Of a DNA stretch of 64,000 nt, positions 9,401 to 19,606 are shown in pieces. A model generated the notes under the pieces. That model did no database searches and was not told the DNA's origin. It was given only the letters and a program-made list of their open reading frames with translations. Each line of letters begins with the position of its first letter. Within the stretch, counting starts at the first letter, position 1. This stretch comes from Streptomyces macrolidinus. Lineage in GTDB: Bacteria; Actinomycetota; Actinomycetes; Streptomycetales; Streptomycetaceae. The stretch is taken from assembly GCF_023887685.1 (NCBI RefSeq), contig NZ_JAMWMR010000017.1, forward strand, positions 82,147 through 146,146. Reading direction: 5' to 3'. The position numbers and the translations under genes are program-made.

Positions 9401-9836
9401 GCTGGACTTCGCCATGGGTCCGCGGCCGTCGGCCTGGGGCACGGGGAAGAACGCGGGGCCGGGCTCGATCACGCGGGACGACCGGGTGCCGTCGCCGCGT
9501 ACGGACCAACTCCTGGGCACAGGACCCTTGTTCGACGACACATCGGCGACCGAGGCGAGCGTGACGAGCGTGGACCTGCCGGTGGGGGGCCGCACCAAGG
9601 CGGTGCAGTACACCCTGACGTCCCCGGCCGACCACACGCGGGCCCCGGCGGGCTGGCGGCTCACGGCCTCGGAGGACGGTACGCACTGGACGACGCTGGA
9701 CCGGCGCGAGGGCCGGGCCTTCGCCTGGGACCGGCAGACGAGGGTGTTCTCGATCCCGCGCCCCGCCGCGCACACGCGCTATCGGCTGGTGCTGGACAAG
9801 GCGTCGACCTTGGCGGAGGTGGAACTGCTGGGCTGA
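6435..9836 (+). CDS. Secreted GH92 alpha-1,2-mannosidase with C-terminal carbohydrate-binding region
   Basis: This is a large exported glycoside hydrolase (about 1133 residues). GH92 enzymes are calcium-dependent exo-alpha-mannosidases acting on mannans and N-glycans. Family motifs are clear: NGFWDTYRTTWPAYALLTP, GYLGDEDNGEQSAWYLFSA and GFYPLVMGSGEYAVGSPLF. The last roughly 130 residues look like a discoidin (F5/8 type C) module. The start is uncertain. GTG 6435 is chosen because it gives an arginine-rich n-region, a hydrophobic core and an AVA-type cleavage site; GTG 6387 is an alternative, and neither has a strong ribosome site. It may cooperate with the sugar transporter to the left, but no shared operon exists. 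Confidence 0.9.
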   Translation: MTTLSHPLSARGARSRRHRPRGGRASTALVVAVAFALLVTAQGAAVATTTQHAPSAQEFASSFEPGDPAPTWVDTPDTAADGARRSSGVTDGPGTGMRSTVDHGPSNSPTAKANAGFTGRYALRYAGAHTARGRAYAYNKIFHVGLRVDRDTRLSYRVFPSMADGVRDYAATYVSVDLVFTDGTSLSRLGAVDQHGFPLSPRGQGAAKVLSVNQWNDVVARIGSVAAGKTVDRILVAYDAPKGPARFQGWLDDLALKTVPPEKPKAHLSDYALTTRGTNSSGTFSRGNTLPAMALPHGFTFWTPVTDASSLSWLYEYARGNDAANLPRIQAFGASHEPSPWMGDRQTFQVMPSAASGTPDTGRTARALAFRHERETARPYYYGVTFENGLRAEMAPTDHAAVLRFTYPGDDASVLFDNVTAQGGLTLDKASGTVTGFSDVKSPLSTGATRLFVYGVFDAPVTDGAASGVKGYLRFRPGADRTVTLRLATSLISVEQAKANLRQEAPDGTSFEAVKDRARWAWDELLGKVEVEGATPDQLTTLYSSLYRLYLYPNSGFEKVGSVYRYASPFSPMTGADTPTHTGAKVVDGKVYVNNGFWDTYRTTWPAYALLTPSQAGELADGFVQQYKDGGWTSRWSSPGYADLMTGTSSDVAFADAYVKGVRFDARAAYDAAVKNATVAPPSSGVGRKGMVTSPFLGYTTTATGEGLSWAMEGYINDYGIAKMGRALYRETGTKRYEEESAYFLNRARDYVRLFDTRVGFFQGRDARGAWRLDPAHYDPRVWGGDYTETNGWGLAFTVPQDSRGLANLYGGRARLAAKLDRYFTTPETAAPRFAGSYGRVIHEMTEARDVRMGMYGHSNQPAHHVIYLYDAVGQPWKAQAKVREVLSRLYTGSEIGQGYLGDEDNGEQSAWYLFSALGFYPLVMGSGEYAVGSPLFTKATVHLDNGRDLVVNAPKNSAKNVYVQGLRVNGTAWTSTSLPHALLARGAVLDFAMGPRPSAWGTGKNAGPGSITRDDRVPSPRTDQLLGTGPLFDDTSATEASVTSVDLPVGGRTKAVQYTLTSPADHTRAPAGWRLTASEDGTHWTTLDRREGRAFAWDRQTRVFSIPRPAAHTRYRLVLDKASTLAEVELLG

Positions 9837-9983
9837 CGTGGGCGACGAACCGGCGGACGGCCGCGAGGTCACGCAAGGTCACTCGTGGGGGCGGTGTTGT
9901 CGGCGCCGGGACGCGCGAGGGCAACCCTGGTGCTCTCGTGGTCATCTAGCTAACGAACGCAATGGCCGGGGAGAGGGCGGGCT

Positions 9984-10346
9984 GTGCACGGTTCCGGTGC
10001 GGACGGTGGCCGCGAGAGGGGCACCGCCGGTTCCTGGTGGGCGCCCGCGGTGGCGAACCTTCTGATCGGCGCGGTGGCGATCGTTCCGGGCCTGTGTGTC
10101 CGATGGCTGTTGACCGGGCATGAACTGGCCCGCTGCGCCGAGCGGTTGGGCTGCAAGGAGCCCGCGGGCAACACCCTCGGCATGACGCTCGGCGCGGTGC
10201 TGGGCGGCGCGTTCGTCGTCGGGATGGTGCTGGTGGTGGATGTCCTCATACCGTGGCAGGAGGGCAGACGGCCGCATCTGTGGCTCGGCATGACGGCCCT
10301 GGTCCCCGCACCGTTCGCGATCGCCCAGGCCGCGGGGTGGATCTAG
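9984..10346 (+). CDS. Small membrane protein of unknown function
   Basis: I do not recognise a family. The 120-residue product has three hydrophobic stretches: WAPAVANLLIGAVAIVPGLC, GMTLGAVLGGAFVVGMVLVV and LWLGMTALVPAPFAIAQAAG. Between the first two lies a short loop with two cysteines (RCAERLGCKEP). The GTG start has GGAGAGGG just upstream. High GC3 and a terminator directly after it support a real gene. It converges on the aconitase gene. Confidence 0.7.
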   Translation: MHGSGADGGRERGTAGSWWAPAVANLLIGAVAIVPGLCVRWLLTGHELARCAERLGCKEPAGNTLGMTLGAVLGGAFVVGMVLVVDVLIPWQEGRRPHLWLGMTALVPAPFAIAQAAGWI

Positions 10347-10361
10347 GGCCTGGTACGGCGA

Positions 10362-10391
10362 AGGGCCGCACCCCCGTGGGGATGCGGCCCT
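10362..10391. terminator. Bidirectional terminator between convergent genes
   Basis: A perfect 9-bp inverted repeat (AGGGCCGCA and its complement) with a 12-nt loop sits between the stop codon of the small membrane protein and that of aconitase, so it can serve both strands. Confidence 0.75.
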
Positions 10392-10411
10392 CAACTGCCC
10401 TGCCGGACCGC

Positions 10412-13144
<2,733 letters not shown>

Positions 13145-13206
13145 TGATGTGCGCGTACCACCGCAATCCTGCCGCCACGCGTCTCGGTCGACCCGCTGAG
13201 GTAAGG

Positions 13207-13225
13207 CTAAGTTAGGCAGCCCTTA
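13207..13225. promoter_or_regulatory. Iron-box-like sequence upstream of acnA
   Basis: CTAAGTTAGGCAGCCCTTA agrees at about 14 of 19 positions with the DmdR/IdeR iron box as I remember it (TTAGGTTAGGCTNACCTAA), including the intact core GTTAGGC. It sits inside a wider inverted repeat, GGTAAGG (13200-13206) with CCTTACC (13221-13227). It is 63 bp upstream of the start of an iron-sulphur enzyme. Confidence 0.4.
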
Positions 13226-13256
13226 CCGGAATGGCGACGGCGGTGCCTTCGGCAGA

Positions 13257-13274
13257 TATCTCGATGTCGAGATA
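13257..13274. promoter_or_regulatory. Perfect 18-bp palindrome upstream of acnA
   Basis: TATCTCGATGTCGAGATA has 8-bp arms and a 2-nt centre, a form typical of MarR-family operators. It lies about 115 bp upstream of the acnA start, between acnA and the divergent gene at 13379. TamR, a MarR-family regulator, is reported to control aconitase in S. coelicolor; whether this is its site is inference. Confidence 0.5.
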
Positions 13275-13378
13275 ACTCTAGTACATAGGTGCGGGATGGT
13301 CATGCCGGACGCCCTTCGCGCCCACCTCTTTCCGGATTGCCGGAACGTCCGGACAGCGCCGGAGGCGGCTGCTAGAAC

Positions 13379-14122
13379 GTGAAGATGACTCAGACACCTC
13401 CATTCGAGGAACTCCTGTCCCAGATCGAGGAACGCTCCGCCGCGCTGCTCCAGGTCTGTGACTCCGCCGACGATCTCGGCTCAGCCGTTCCCAGTTGTCC
13501 GGGCTGGTCGTTACGGGACCTGCTGGTGCATCTCACGCAGGCGCAGCGCTTCTGGACCGCCGTCGTCCAGGCCGGGCCGAGCGAGCAGCCGCCGGGGGCA
13601 CCCGAGCGCTCCGCGGAGTTGGCCGCGGCGACCGAGGCGTTCGTCGGTGCGCTGCGCGAGGCCGGGCCCGAGGCGGGGTGCTGGGGCTGGTGGGCCGCTT
13701 CCGGGGCACCCGTGACGGTCGGTGTGGCCGCCCGCCGCCAGGTCTACGAGGCCGCCGTCCACGCCTACGACGCCCAGCTCGCCGTGGGCAGCCCGCAGCC
13801 GGTCCCCTCGGCGATCGCGGTGGACGGCATCGACGAGTTCCTCACCGTGCTCCTCGGCGCCTGCGGCCCCTGGCCGCACGACCCCGTCCGTATCGCCCTG
13901 CACACCACCGAGGGCCCCTCCTGGCTGCTCGACCTCGGCCCCACCGGCGCCCGCGTGCTCGACAGCCCGGCGACCGCCGACGCGTCGCTCCACGGCTCCG
14001 CGAGCGACGTACTCCTCACGCTCTACGGCCGCCTCCCGCTGGCCGGCCTGCGCACCGAGGGCGCCGACACCATCCTCCAACACCTCCTCGACTGGCCGCC
14101 GCTGAGCCAAGCCGCCGACTGA
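13379..14122 (+). CDS. Maleylpyruvate isomerase/DinB-like family protein (mycothiol-dependent type)
   Basis: This 247-residue protein belongs to the actinobacterial family with an MDMPI N-terminal four-helix domain and a smaller C-terminal domain. The N-terminal signature is visible (VPSCPGWSLRDLLVHLTQAQRFW), with a later conserved metal-ligand region (RRQVYEAAVHAYDA, including the His of the triad). Family members use mycothiol or are metal-binding proteins of unknown substrate; no aromatic gentisate genes are nearby, so isomerase activity is not implied. The GTG start at 13379 has GGAGG 13 nt upstream; ATG 13385 is an alternative. It is divergent from acnA. Confidence 0.8.
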   Translation: MKMTQTPPFEELLSQIEERSAALLQVCDSADDLGSAVPSCPGWSLRDLLVHLTQAQRFWTAVVQAGPSEQPPGAPERSAELAAATEAFVGALREAGPEAGCWGWWAASGAPVTVGVAARRQVYEAAVHAYDAQLAVGSPQPVPSAIAVDGIDEFLTVLLGACGPWPHDPVRIALHTTEGPSWLLDLGPTGARVLDSPATADASLHGSASDVLLTLYGRLPLAGLRTEGADTILQHLLDWPPLSQAAD

Positions 14123-14205
14123 GCCGCTGGTCGAGCCGTTCGTTGAGCCGTTGGAGTGCGCGTCCCTGAGGGTCGGTCACCCGAATGGACCCCCTCAGGA
14201 GGTGC

Positions 14206-14223
14206 CATCTCATATCTGAGATA
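14206..14223. promoter_or_regulatory. Inverted repeat just upstream of the HTH-MurA gene
   Basis: CATCTCATATCTGAGATA is an inverted repeat with half-sites at the same N6 spacing as the acnA palindrome: on the minus strand it reads TATCTC-N6-GAGATG. It ends 11 bp before the murA start codon. The encoded protein has its own DNA-binding domain, so autoregulation is a reasonable guess. Confidence 0.45.
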
Positions 14224-14234
14224 GCCTCAACCTC

Positions 14235-15764
14235 ATGTCAGACGACTACCTCGTACGTATCGGCAAGCTCATCCGTGACGCCCGCCAGCACCGTGGCTGG
14301 ACACAGGCACAGCTCGCCGAGGCGCTCGGCACCAGCCAGAGCGCCGTCAATCGCATCGAGCGCGGCAACCAGAACATCAGCCTTGAGATGATCGCCCGCA
14401 TCGGCGGGGCGCTGGACAGCGAGATCATCTCCTTGGGCTACGCGGGCCCCATGCATCTGCGCGTGGTCGGCGGCCGTCGGCTCTCCGGCGCCATCGACGT
14501 GAAGACGAGCAAGAACGCCTGCGTGGCCCTGCTGTGCGCCACCCTGCTCAACAAGGGGCGTACGGTCCTGCGCCGGGTCGCCCGCATCGAGGAGGTCTAC
14601 CGCCTGCTGGAGGTGCTCGGGTCGATCGGCGTACGGACCCGGTGGATCAACGACGGCGTCGACCTGGAGATCCTGCCGGGCGCCGACCTCGATCTGGACG
14701 CCATCGACGCCGAGGCCGCCCGCCGCACGCGCTCGATCATCATGTTCCTCGGCCCGCTGCTGCACCGCGTGGACCGCTTCAGGCTCCCGTACGCGGGCGG
14801 CTGCGACCTCGGGACGCGCACCATCGAGCCGCACATGATCGCGCTGCGCCGGTTCGGCCTCGACGTGACCGCCACCGAGGGTCAGTACCACGCCGTGGTG
14901 GACCGGTCTGTCTCCCCCGGCCGCCCGATCGTGCTGACCGAACGCGGCGACACCGTGACCGAGAACGCGCTGCTGGCCGCCGCCCGCCACGACGGCGTCA
15001 CGGTCATCCGCAACGCGTCCTCCAACTACATGGTCCAGGACCTCTGCTTCTTCCTGGAGGCCCTCGGCGTCAAGGTGGAGGGCATCGGCACCACCACACT
15101 CACCGTGCACGGCGTACCGAACATCGACGTCGACGTCGACTACTCCCCCTCGGAGGACCCGGTCGAGGCGATGAGCCTGCTGGCCGCCGCGGTCGTCACC
15201 GAGTCGGAGCTGACGGTGCGCCGGGTGCCGATCGAGTTCCTGGAGATCGAGCTGGCGGTGCTGGAGGAGATGGGGCTCGACCACGACCGCTCCTCCGAGT
15301 ACGTAGCCGACAACGGCCGTACGCGCCTGGTGGACCTGACCGTGCGGCCCTCCAAGCTGGAGGCTCCGATCGACAAGATCCACCCGATGCCGTTCCCCGG
15401 CCTGAACATCGACAACGTCCCGTTCTTCGCGGCCATCGCGGCCACCGCGCAGGGCAAGACGCTGATCCACGACTGGGTCTACGACAACCGGGCCATCTAC
15501 CTGACCGACCTGAACCGGCTCGGCGGACGCCTCCAACTCCTCGACCCCCACCGGGTGTTGGTCGAGGGCCCGACCCGCTGGCGCGCCGCCGAGATGATGT
15601 GCCCGCCCGCGCTGCGCCCGGCGGTGGTCGTCCTGCTGGCGATGATGGCGGCCCCGGGCACGTCGGTACTGCGGAACGTGTACGTCATCAACCGCGGCTA
15701 CGAGGACCTGGCCGAGCGACTCAACTCGGTGGGGGCGCAGATCGAGATCTTCAGGGACATCTGA
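14235..15764 (+). CDS. murA: UDP-N-acetylglucosamine 1-carboxyvinyltransferase with N-terminal XRE-type HTH
   Basis: The enzyme domain (about residues 72-509) catalyses the first committed step of peptidoglycan synthesis, adding enolpyruvate from PEP to UDP-GlcNAc. Residues 5-62 form a Cro/C1-type helix-turn-helix (RQHRGWTQAQLAEALGTSQSAVNRIE). The catalytic cysteine is present at C190 in AGGCDLGTRT, and the substrate-binding SKNA motif at 92-95. The surrounding sequence (GPLLHRVDRFRLPY in place of the usual GPL.AR.G...LPGG) is divergent, so this is probably a second MurA paralogue. No clear ribosome site precedes ATG 14235, suggesting a leaderless message, and a palindrome sits immediately upstream. 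Confidence 0.9.
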   Translation: MSDDYLVRIGKLIRDARQHRGWTQAQLAEALGTSQSAVNRIERGNQNISLEMIARIGGALDSEIISLGYAGPMHLRVVGGRRLSGAIDVKTSKNACVALLCATLLNKGRTVLRRVARIEEVYRLLEVLGSIGVRTRWINDGVDLEILPGADLDLDAIDAEAARRTRSIIMFLGPLLHRVDRFRLPYAGGCDLGTRTIEPHMIALRRFGLDVTATEGQYHAVVDRSVSPGRPIVLTERGDTVTENALLAAARHDGVTVIRNASSNYMVQDLCFFLEALGVKVEGIGTTTLTVHGVPNIDVDVDYSPSEDPVEAMSLLAAAVVTESELTVRRVPIEFLEIELAVLEEMGLDHDRSSEYVADNGRTRLVDLTVRPSKLEAPIDKIHPMPFPGLNIDNVPFFAAIAATAQGKTLIHDWVYDNRAIYLTDLNRLGGRLQLLDPHRVLVEGPTRWRAAEMMCPPALRPAVVVLLAMMAAPGTSVLRNVYVINRGYEDLAERLNSVGAQIEIFRDI

Positions 15765-15860
15765 CACTCCTCGTCGGCGGCACCGCCGCCCCCTCCGACT
15801 CGTTCAGGTGTGTTCGGTGTGCCCGTTCGGGTACACCGAACGGCGCGGGAACACATTTGG

Positions 15861-15896
15861 AGTGAGGGGCGCCGCGGCTTCGCGGCGCCCCTCACT
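15861..15896. terminator. Strong bidirectional terminator
   Basis: AGTGAGGGGCGCCGCG and its exact complement form a 16-bp stem with a GCTT loop, between the convergent murA and MFS genes. Confidence 0.85.
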
Positions 15897-15925
15897 CCCT
15901 TGTGCCGGTTCCTGTGCGGAGGTGA

Positions 15926-17152
15926 TCAGGTGCCGGCGGGCTGGGACTCGGTCATGTCCTGGGGCTCCCCGGCGGATCCGGCCGCACCCGATTCCTGGGG
16001 CGCGGCCTTCGGGATGAGGAAGAACGAGAGGGTCATCATCACGGTGGCTGCGACGGGCACCCACTTGATGTCGGCGAACCCGACGATGGCTCCACCGATC
16101 GCGCCGGCCACGCCGGTACCCAGGTAGAGACCGGAGATGTTGAGCGCCAACGCGGTCATCCCGACCTGGGGTCCGGCCGCGCCCATGATGCTGCCCTGGA
16201 TGGGCGGGTTGAGCCCCCAGGCCCAGACGGCCCAGAAGGCGATGACGACTCCCAGCACGATCGGGTTACCGATGCCGCTGAACACCAGCAGCGCGGCAAG
16301 CGCCAGCCCGATGACATGCCCCCCGATGACCAGCTTCAGGCCCGTCCGCGGCCCCCTGGCATCGATCGCGCGACCGGCCAGCAGCGCGCCCGCGAGACCG
16401 GCGACGCCCACGATGAAGAGCATGACGGACAGCATGTGGTAGGACCCGTGCGCCACCTCCGTGGTGTAGGCCCCAAGGTAGGTGTAGAACATCAGACCAC
16501 CGCTGGCCGCCAGGAAGGTGACCATCACGAGTCGGAGAACCGCGGCGTTACGCAACGGGCTGAGCCGTTCCTTGAGCGGCGCGGAGTTGCTTCCGGGGAT
16601 GTTCGGTGCCGTGACGAGGAGGCCGAGGGCAGCGATCGCCCCGACACCGGCGATCAGCCAGAAGGTCGCCCGCCAGCCGAAAGCACCGCCCAGCCACGAA
16701 CCGAGCGGAACTCCCGTGAACAGGGCGGCCGTCATACCCGAGGTGACGACACCGAGGTATCGGCCCTGCATGCCCTCCGGGGCGCCCATGGCCGTCGTGG
16801 TGAAGGCCGCGGAAGTGACGATGGCCGCGGCGAGACCGGCGAAGACGCGGGCCCCCATGAGGATCCAGTAACCGGGGGCAAGGGCGGCGACCACGTTGGC
16901 CACCACGAAGCACAGGAGCCCGACGATCATGACACTGCGTTTGGGGAAGCGCTCGCAGACGACTGCCAGCGTCGGTGCGCCCAGCGCGTAGACCACGGCG
17001 AAGACCGTCACCAACTGCCCAGCGGCGGAGAGGCTGACGTCGAGGTCGGCGGCGATCGTCTTGAGTACACCGGCGATGATGAATTCATCGGTGGCTGTGG
17101 CCAAGAGAGTCAAGAACAACACGAACAGCCAACTCGGCAGTCTTTGCTTCAT
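15926..17152 (-). CDS. MFS efflux transporter (AraJ/DHA1-like)
   Basis: This 408-residue membrane protein has about twelve hydrophobic segments and DHA1-type features: TDEFIIAGVLKTIAADL after helix 1, a helix 2-3 loop ending in CERFPKRSVM, and a motif-C-like stretch in helix 5 (FTGVPLGSWLGGAFGWRATF). Such transporters export drugs, sugars or amino acids; the substrate cannot be told from sequence. Its promoter region carries a possible MerR-type promoter (17289-17320), and a MerR regulator lies 1.2 kb away, with a broken peroxiredoxin-like gene between them. I infer a small stress-response module. Confidence 0.85.
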   Translation of the reverse strand: MKQRLPSWLFVLFLTLLATATDEFIIAGVLKTIAADLDVSLSAAGQLVTVFAVVYALGAPTLAVVCERFPKRSVMIVGLLCFVVANVVAALAPGYWILMGARVFAGLAAAIVTSAAFTTTAMGAPEGMQGRYLGVVTSGMTAALFTGVPLGSWLGGAFGWRATFWLIAGVGAIAALGLLVTAPNIPGSNSAPLKERLSPLRNAAVLRLVMVTFLAASGGLMFYTYLGAYTTEVAHGSYHMLSVMLFIVGVAGLAGALLAGRAIDARGPRTGLKLVIGGHVIGLALAALLVFSGIGNPIVLGVVIAFWAVWAWGLNPPIQGSIMGAAGPQVGMTALALNISGLYLGTGVAGAIGGAIVGFADIKWVPVAATVMMTLSFFLIPKAAPQESGAAGSAGEPQDMTESQPAGT

Positions 17153-17740
17153 GGTTGTGAATCCTCCGCCTTACCCGCTGAAATCCGCACCGGAGCACCC
17201 ATGCCGCGCCCCCGTGCTCATCTCGATTGCGTGTTCCGAAATGAGTCGGCCGAATTCACGGCCGACATGGTGATGCCCGCAGGAATGCACGCTAGGTGGT
17301 TACACTGGTGTCAAGGTCAAGCCGGACCGCGGCAGCACGTGCTTCCGTGACATGGGCGAAGCGGCTCAACGCCGGGGTGCAGGGTGGCACAGCAAGGCCG
17401 AAGTGCCTGGTCAGCGAGGTATTGAAGCGCTGTTCACAACGGTTCCCGGACCCTCCCGACTGATTCCGCATCCGGGCCCGCTCCGCCTTCTCCGGCGTCC
17501 CCGCGTCACACCCGACCGACAGTCGCCGCCCTCGGCCCCGGCCGCTCGACGTCCGGTTACTTCTCGATTCCAGGCCACCCAACGCCCACCTGATTCACGG
17601 AAGTTGACAGCAAGACGTCCGGGTGATCAGGTATATGTCCTGGCAGCGAAAGTTCTTCTTTCGCGATGAAGGCAGTCACGATTCATATCCACCTCGCACG
17701 CCTGCATTCGAAATGACGCGCAGCGAGAAGGGAAGTCGAC
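17153..17740. other. 588-bp intergenic region with promoter-like elements
   Basis: I find no convincing gene here; open frames on both strands lack domains and normal codon bias. Two promoter-like elements are visible. One points left towards the MFS gene (17289-17320). The other points right towards the peroxiredoxin-like gene: TTGACA at 17604-17609 followed by GTATAT at 17631-17636, with an unusually long 21-bp spacer. Confidence 0.4.
17289..17320 (-). promoter_or_regulatory. Possible MerR-type promoter of the MFS gene
   Basis: On the minus strand TTGACC and TAGCGT are separated by exactly 20 bp, the over-long spacing characteristic of MerR-activated promoters. A dyad ACAC-N2-GTGT (17302-17311) lies in the spacer. 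A MerR-family gene is nearby. Confidence 0.35.
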
Positions 17741-18280
17741 ATGAACAGTGCCCACGACGTCATCACCGCTCCACCCCGTCCACGCACCAAGGCCCCGTCA
17801 TTGATCGTTCCCCTGGTCGGTGGCGGCACGTGAAACCTCACCGAGCAAAGTCCCCGGAACTTCACGGTGATCGTCTTCTACCGGGGCCTGCACTGCCCCG
17901 CTTGCCGGGGCCAGTTGAACCAGATGGAGCAGCGCTTCGACGACCTCCAGGCCCTCGGAGTCGACCCGGTGGCCATCAGCGCCGATTCACGGGAGCGCGC
18001 CGAGCGCGCCCGGACCGAGTGGGGCCTCACGAAGGTACCGGTGGGGTACGACCTGCCGGTGTCGGTCATGCGCGACTGGGGCCTGTTCGTGTCCGGGTCC
18101 GCGAACGACCAGGAGCCGGAGCGCTTCAACGAGCCTGGCCTGTTCCTGGTCAAGCCGGACCAGGAGCTGTACTACGCGTCCATCCTCAACATGCCGTTCG
18201 GTCGGCCACCGCTGGACGAGCTGATCGGGGGCATGGCCTTCGTACTCGACCGGGCGTACCCCGCCCGCGGTGGTGTCTGA
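17741..18280 (+). pseudogene. Peroxiredoxin-like (AhpC/TSA) gene interrupted by an in-frame TGA
   Basis: One frame runs from ATG 17741 (AAGGGAAG upstream) to the stop at 18278-18280, broken only by TGA at codon 31 (17831-17833). The rest encodes a thioredoxin-fold protein with a CPAC active site in FYRGLHCPACRGQLNQ. As I recall, homologues have a bulky aromatic residue at the stop position, and TGG to TGA is a single-base change. The downstream 138 codons remain intact with normal codon use, so the change is recent, or the codon is read through, or translation restarts at GTG 17867 (137 residues, losing the first strand of the fold). A sequencing error cannot be excluded. Confidence 0.7.
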
Positions 18281-18369
18281 CGCTTCACCGCCTCGTAGCG
18301 GCGCGCCTCCGTGGCATCCGGTGTCGGCAGTCGGCACCCGCCACGGAGGCAAGCAGTGGACACGGTCTC

Positions 18370-18780
18370 TCAGACCCCTTGGGCCTGCTTCAGCAGGGCG
18401 GCGAAGTCGCCGGCGCCCGAGTGCGTGCGGAGCATGGCGATTCTTTCGGTCAGCTCCTCACGGTGGCGCTGCAACAACGCCGCCTTCTCGTCGATCACGG
18501 CCAGCCTCTCCTCGTACATGGCAATCGCGTGGTCGGCGTTCTCGCAGGACATGAAGTCGATCACGTCCATGGACAGACAGGGGGCGACTCGCTGAATGTC
18601 GTCGACGGTCAATCCCGCCTGTAGCAGCCCTTGGACGTTGAGCACGGCGTTGACCGCGTCCTCGCTGTACTCCCGCCATCCCTTGTCGGTCCGGTGCGCG
18701 TGCAGCAGCCCCTTCTGCTCGTAATATCGGATGGACCGGCGGCTCACGCCAGTGCGCTCGGACAACTCCCCGATCTGCAC
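18370..18780 (-). CDS. MerR-family transcriptional regulator
   Basis: This 136-residue protein has an N-terminal MerR winged helix (IGELSERTGVSRRSIRYYEQKGLL, DKGWREYSEDAV) and a long dimerisation helix. Two cysteines (C82 approximately, in RVAPCLSMD, and one in FMSCENAD) might take part in sensing but do not form a SoxR-type cluster motif. GTG 18780 is chosen because GGAG lies 5 nt upstream and the protein then begins at the family's usual point; GTG 18795 is an alternative. It converges on the peroxiredoxin-like gene and may control it and the MFS exporter. Confidence 0.82.
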   Translation of the reverse strand: MQIGELSERTGVSRRSIRYYEQKGLLHAHRTDKGWREYSEDAVNAVLNVQGLLQAGLTVDDIQRVAPCLSMDVIDFMSCENADHAIAMYEERLAVIDEKAALLQRHREELTERIAMLRTHSGAGDFAALLKQAQGV

Positions 18781-19020
18781 GACCTCTCCATTCACACCGA
18801 AGGACTGGATCCTGGACGCAACGCCATGGTCCGCTGTGTCTGCCGCAATCGGCAACGGGACGACGTGCGTTCCGTGATGCCATGGACCCGTACCGGGACG
18901 TCCGCGTGATCGCCCTCGACCGCACATGGTAGCCACCTCGTCACCGACCTCGTGGGTTTCGGGCGTCATCCCCAGGGCGGGCAGCCCAGGGCAGCCCTTC
19001 GGTCGAGGCACAATCGTCCC

Positions 19021-19548
19021 GTGGTACGTCGAAGCCAGACCAGCAACCCTCGTTCGGCCGTTGTCCTGACCTCGGGTACGGGTTGGGGTACCCGTGCCGC
19101 GTCTCAGCGACGGAGCAGCGGGGCCGAGTCACCCATACCCCGGCGGCAGCCCGGGAAGATCAAGGCGTTGCAGCAGACCATCGAAGTGGCCCGCACAGCG
19201 ATCAACGCCAAGCGCTGGCATGCGGCGCGTTACGCGCTCAGCCGGGCTCGGGCCCTCGCCAACGCCCTCCCCGCCGACGTGGCTGTCCAGGAACGCGAGC
19301 AACTCTCAGCGCTCCGCGAGAAGTTCGCGGCTCGTAACACGACGGCCGCGAAGAACGCCAGGCAGGCGAAGTCGACGCCGGCCGGGCGGGTGGGCGGCAA
19401 GACGCCTGCCCCGAGGAAGTCCACGGCGAAGAACACGACGCAGAAGCCGAAGCCCGCACCCGTCCGCGACCTCGGTGACCGTTTCATCAACCGCGCGTCC
19501 CTCGGCTACGGTCCTACGGACGAGACGAAGAGCCCCCGAACGCGGTGA
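19021..19548 (+). CDS. Hypothetical basic, alanine/lysine-rich protein
   Basis: I do not recognise a named family. From about residue 45 the sequence looks coding: a helical region (KIKALQQTIEVARTAINAKR, then WHAARYALSRARALANALPA) followed by a low-complexity Lys/Thr/Pro/Ala tail and a conserved-looking end (DRFINRASLGYGP). The basic tail suggests nucleic-acid binding, but nothing more can be said. The start is uncertain; GTG 19021 is one of several possibilities. Confidence 0.5.
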   Translation: MVRRSQTSNPRSAVVLTSGTGWGTRAASQRRSSGAESPIPRRQPGKIKALQQTIEVARTAINAKRWHAARYALSRARALANALPADVAVQEREQLSALREKFAARNTTAAKNARQAKSTPAGRVGGKTPAPRKSTAKNTTQKPKPAPVRDLGDRFINRASLGYGPTDETKSPRTR

Positions 19549-19552
19549 AGGC

Positions 19553-19593
19553 GTGCCGTCCGCCGCTCCGACACCGGGCACAGCGGACGGCAC
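19553..19593. terminator. Terminator hairpin between convergent genes
   Basis: GTGCCGTCCGC and its exact complement form an 11-bp stem with a 19-nt loop between the hypothetical gene and the DUF397 operon. Confidence 0.6.
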
Positions 19594-19606
19594 ATCCTCA
19601 AGCCAC

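Noticed and set aside
17831..17833. TGA as a selenocysteine codon
   Set aside because: The position is not a redox site (the CPAC motif is downstream and intact), homologues as I recall have an aromatic residue there, and no SECIS-like hairpin follows.
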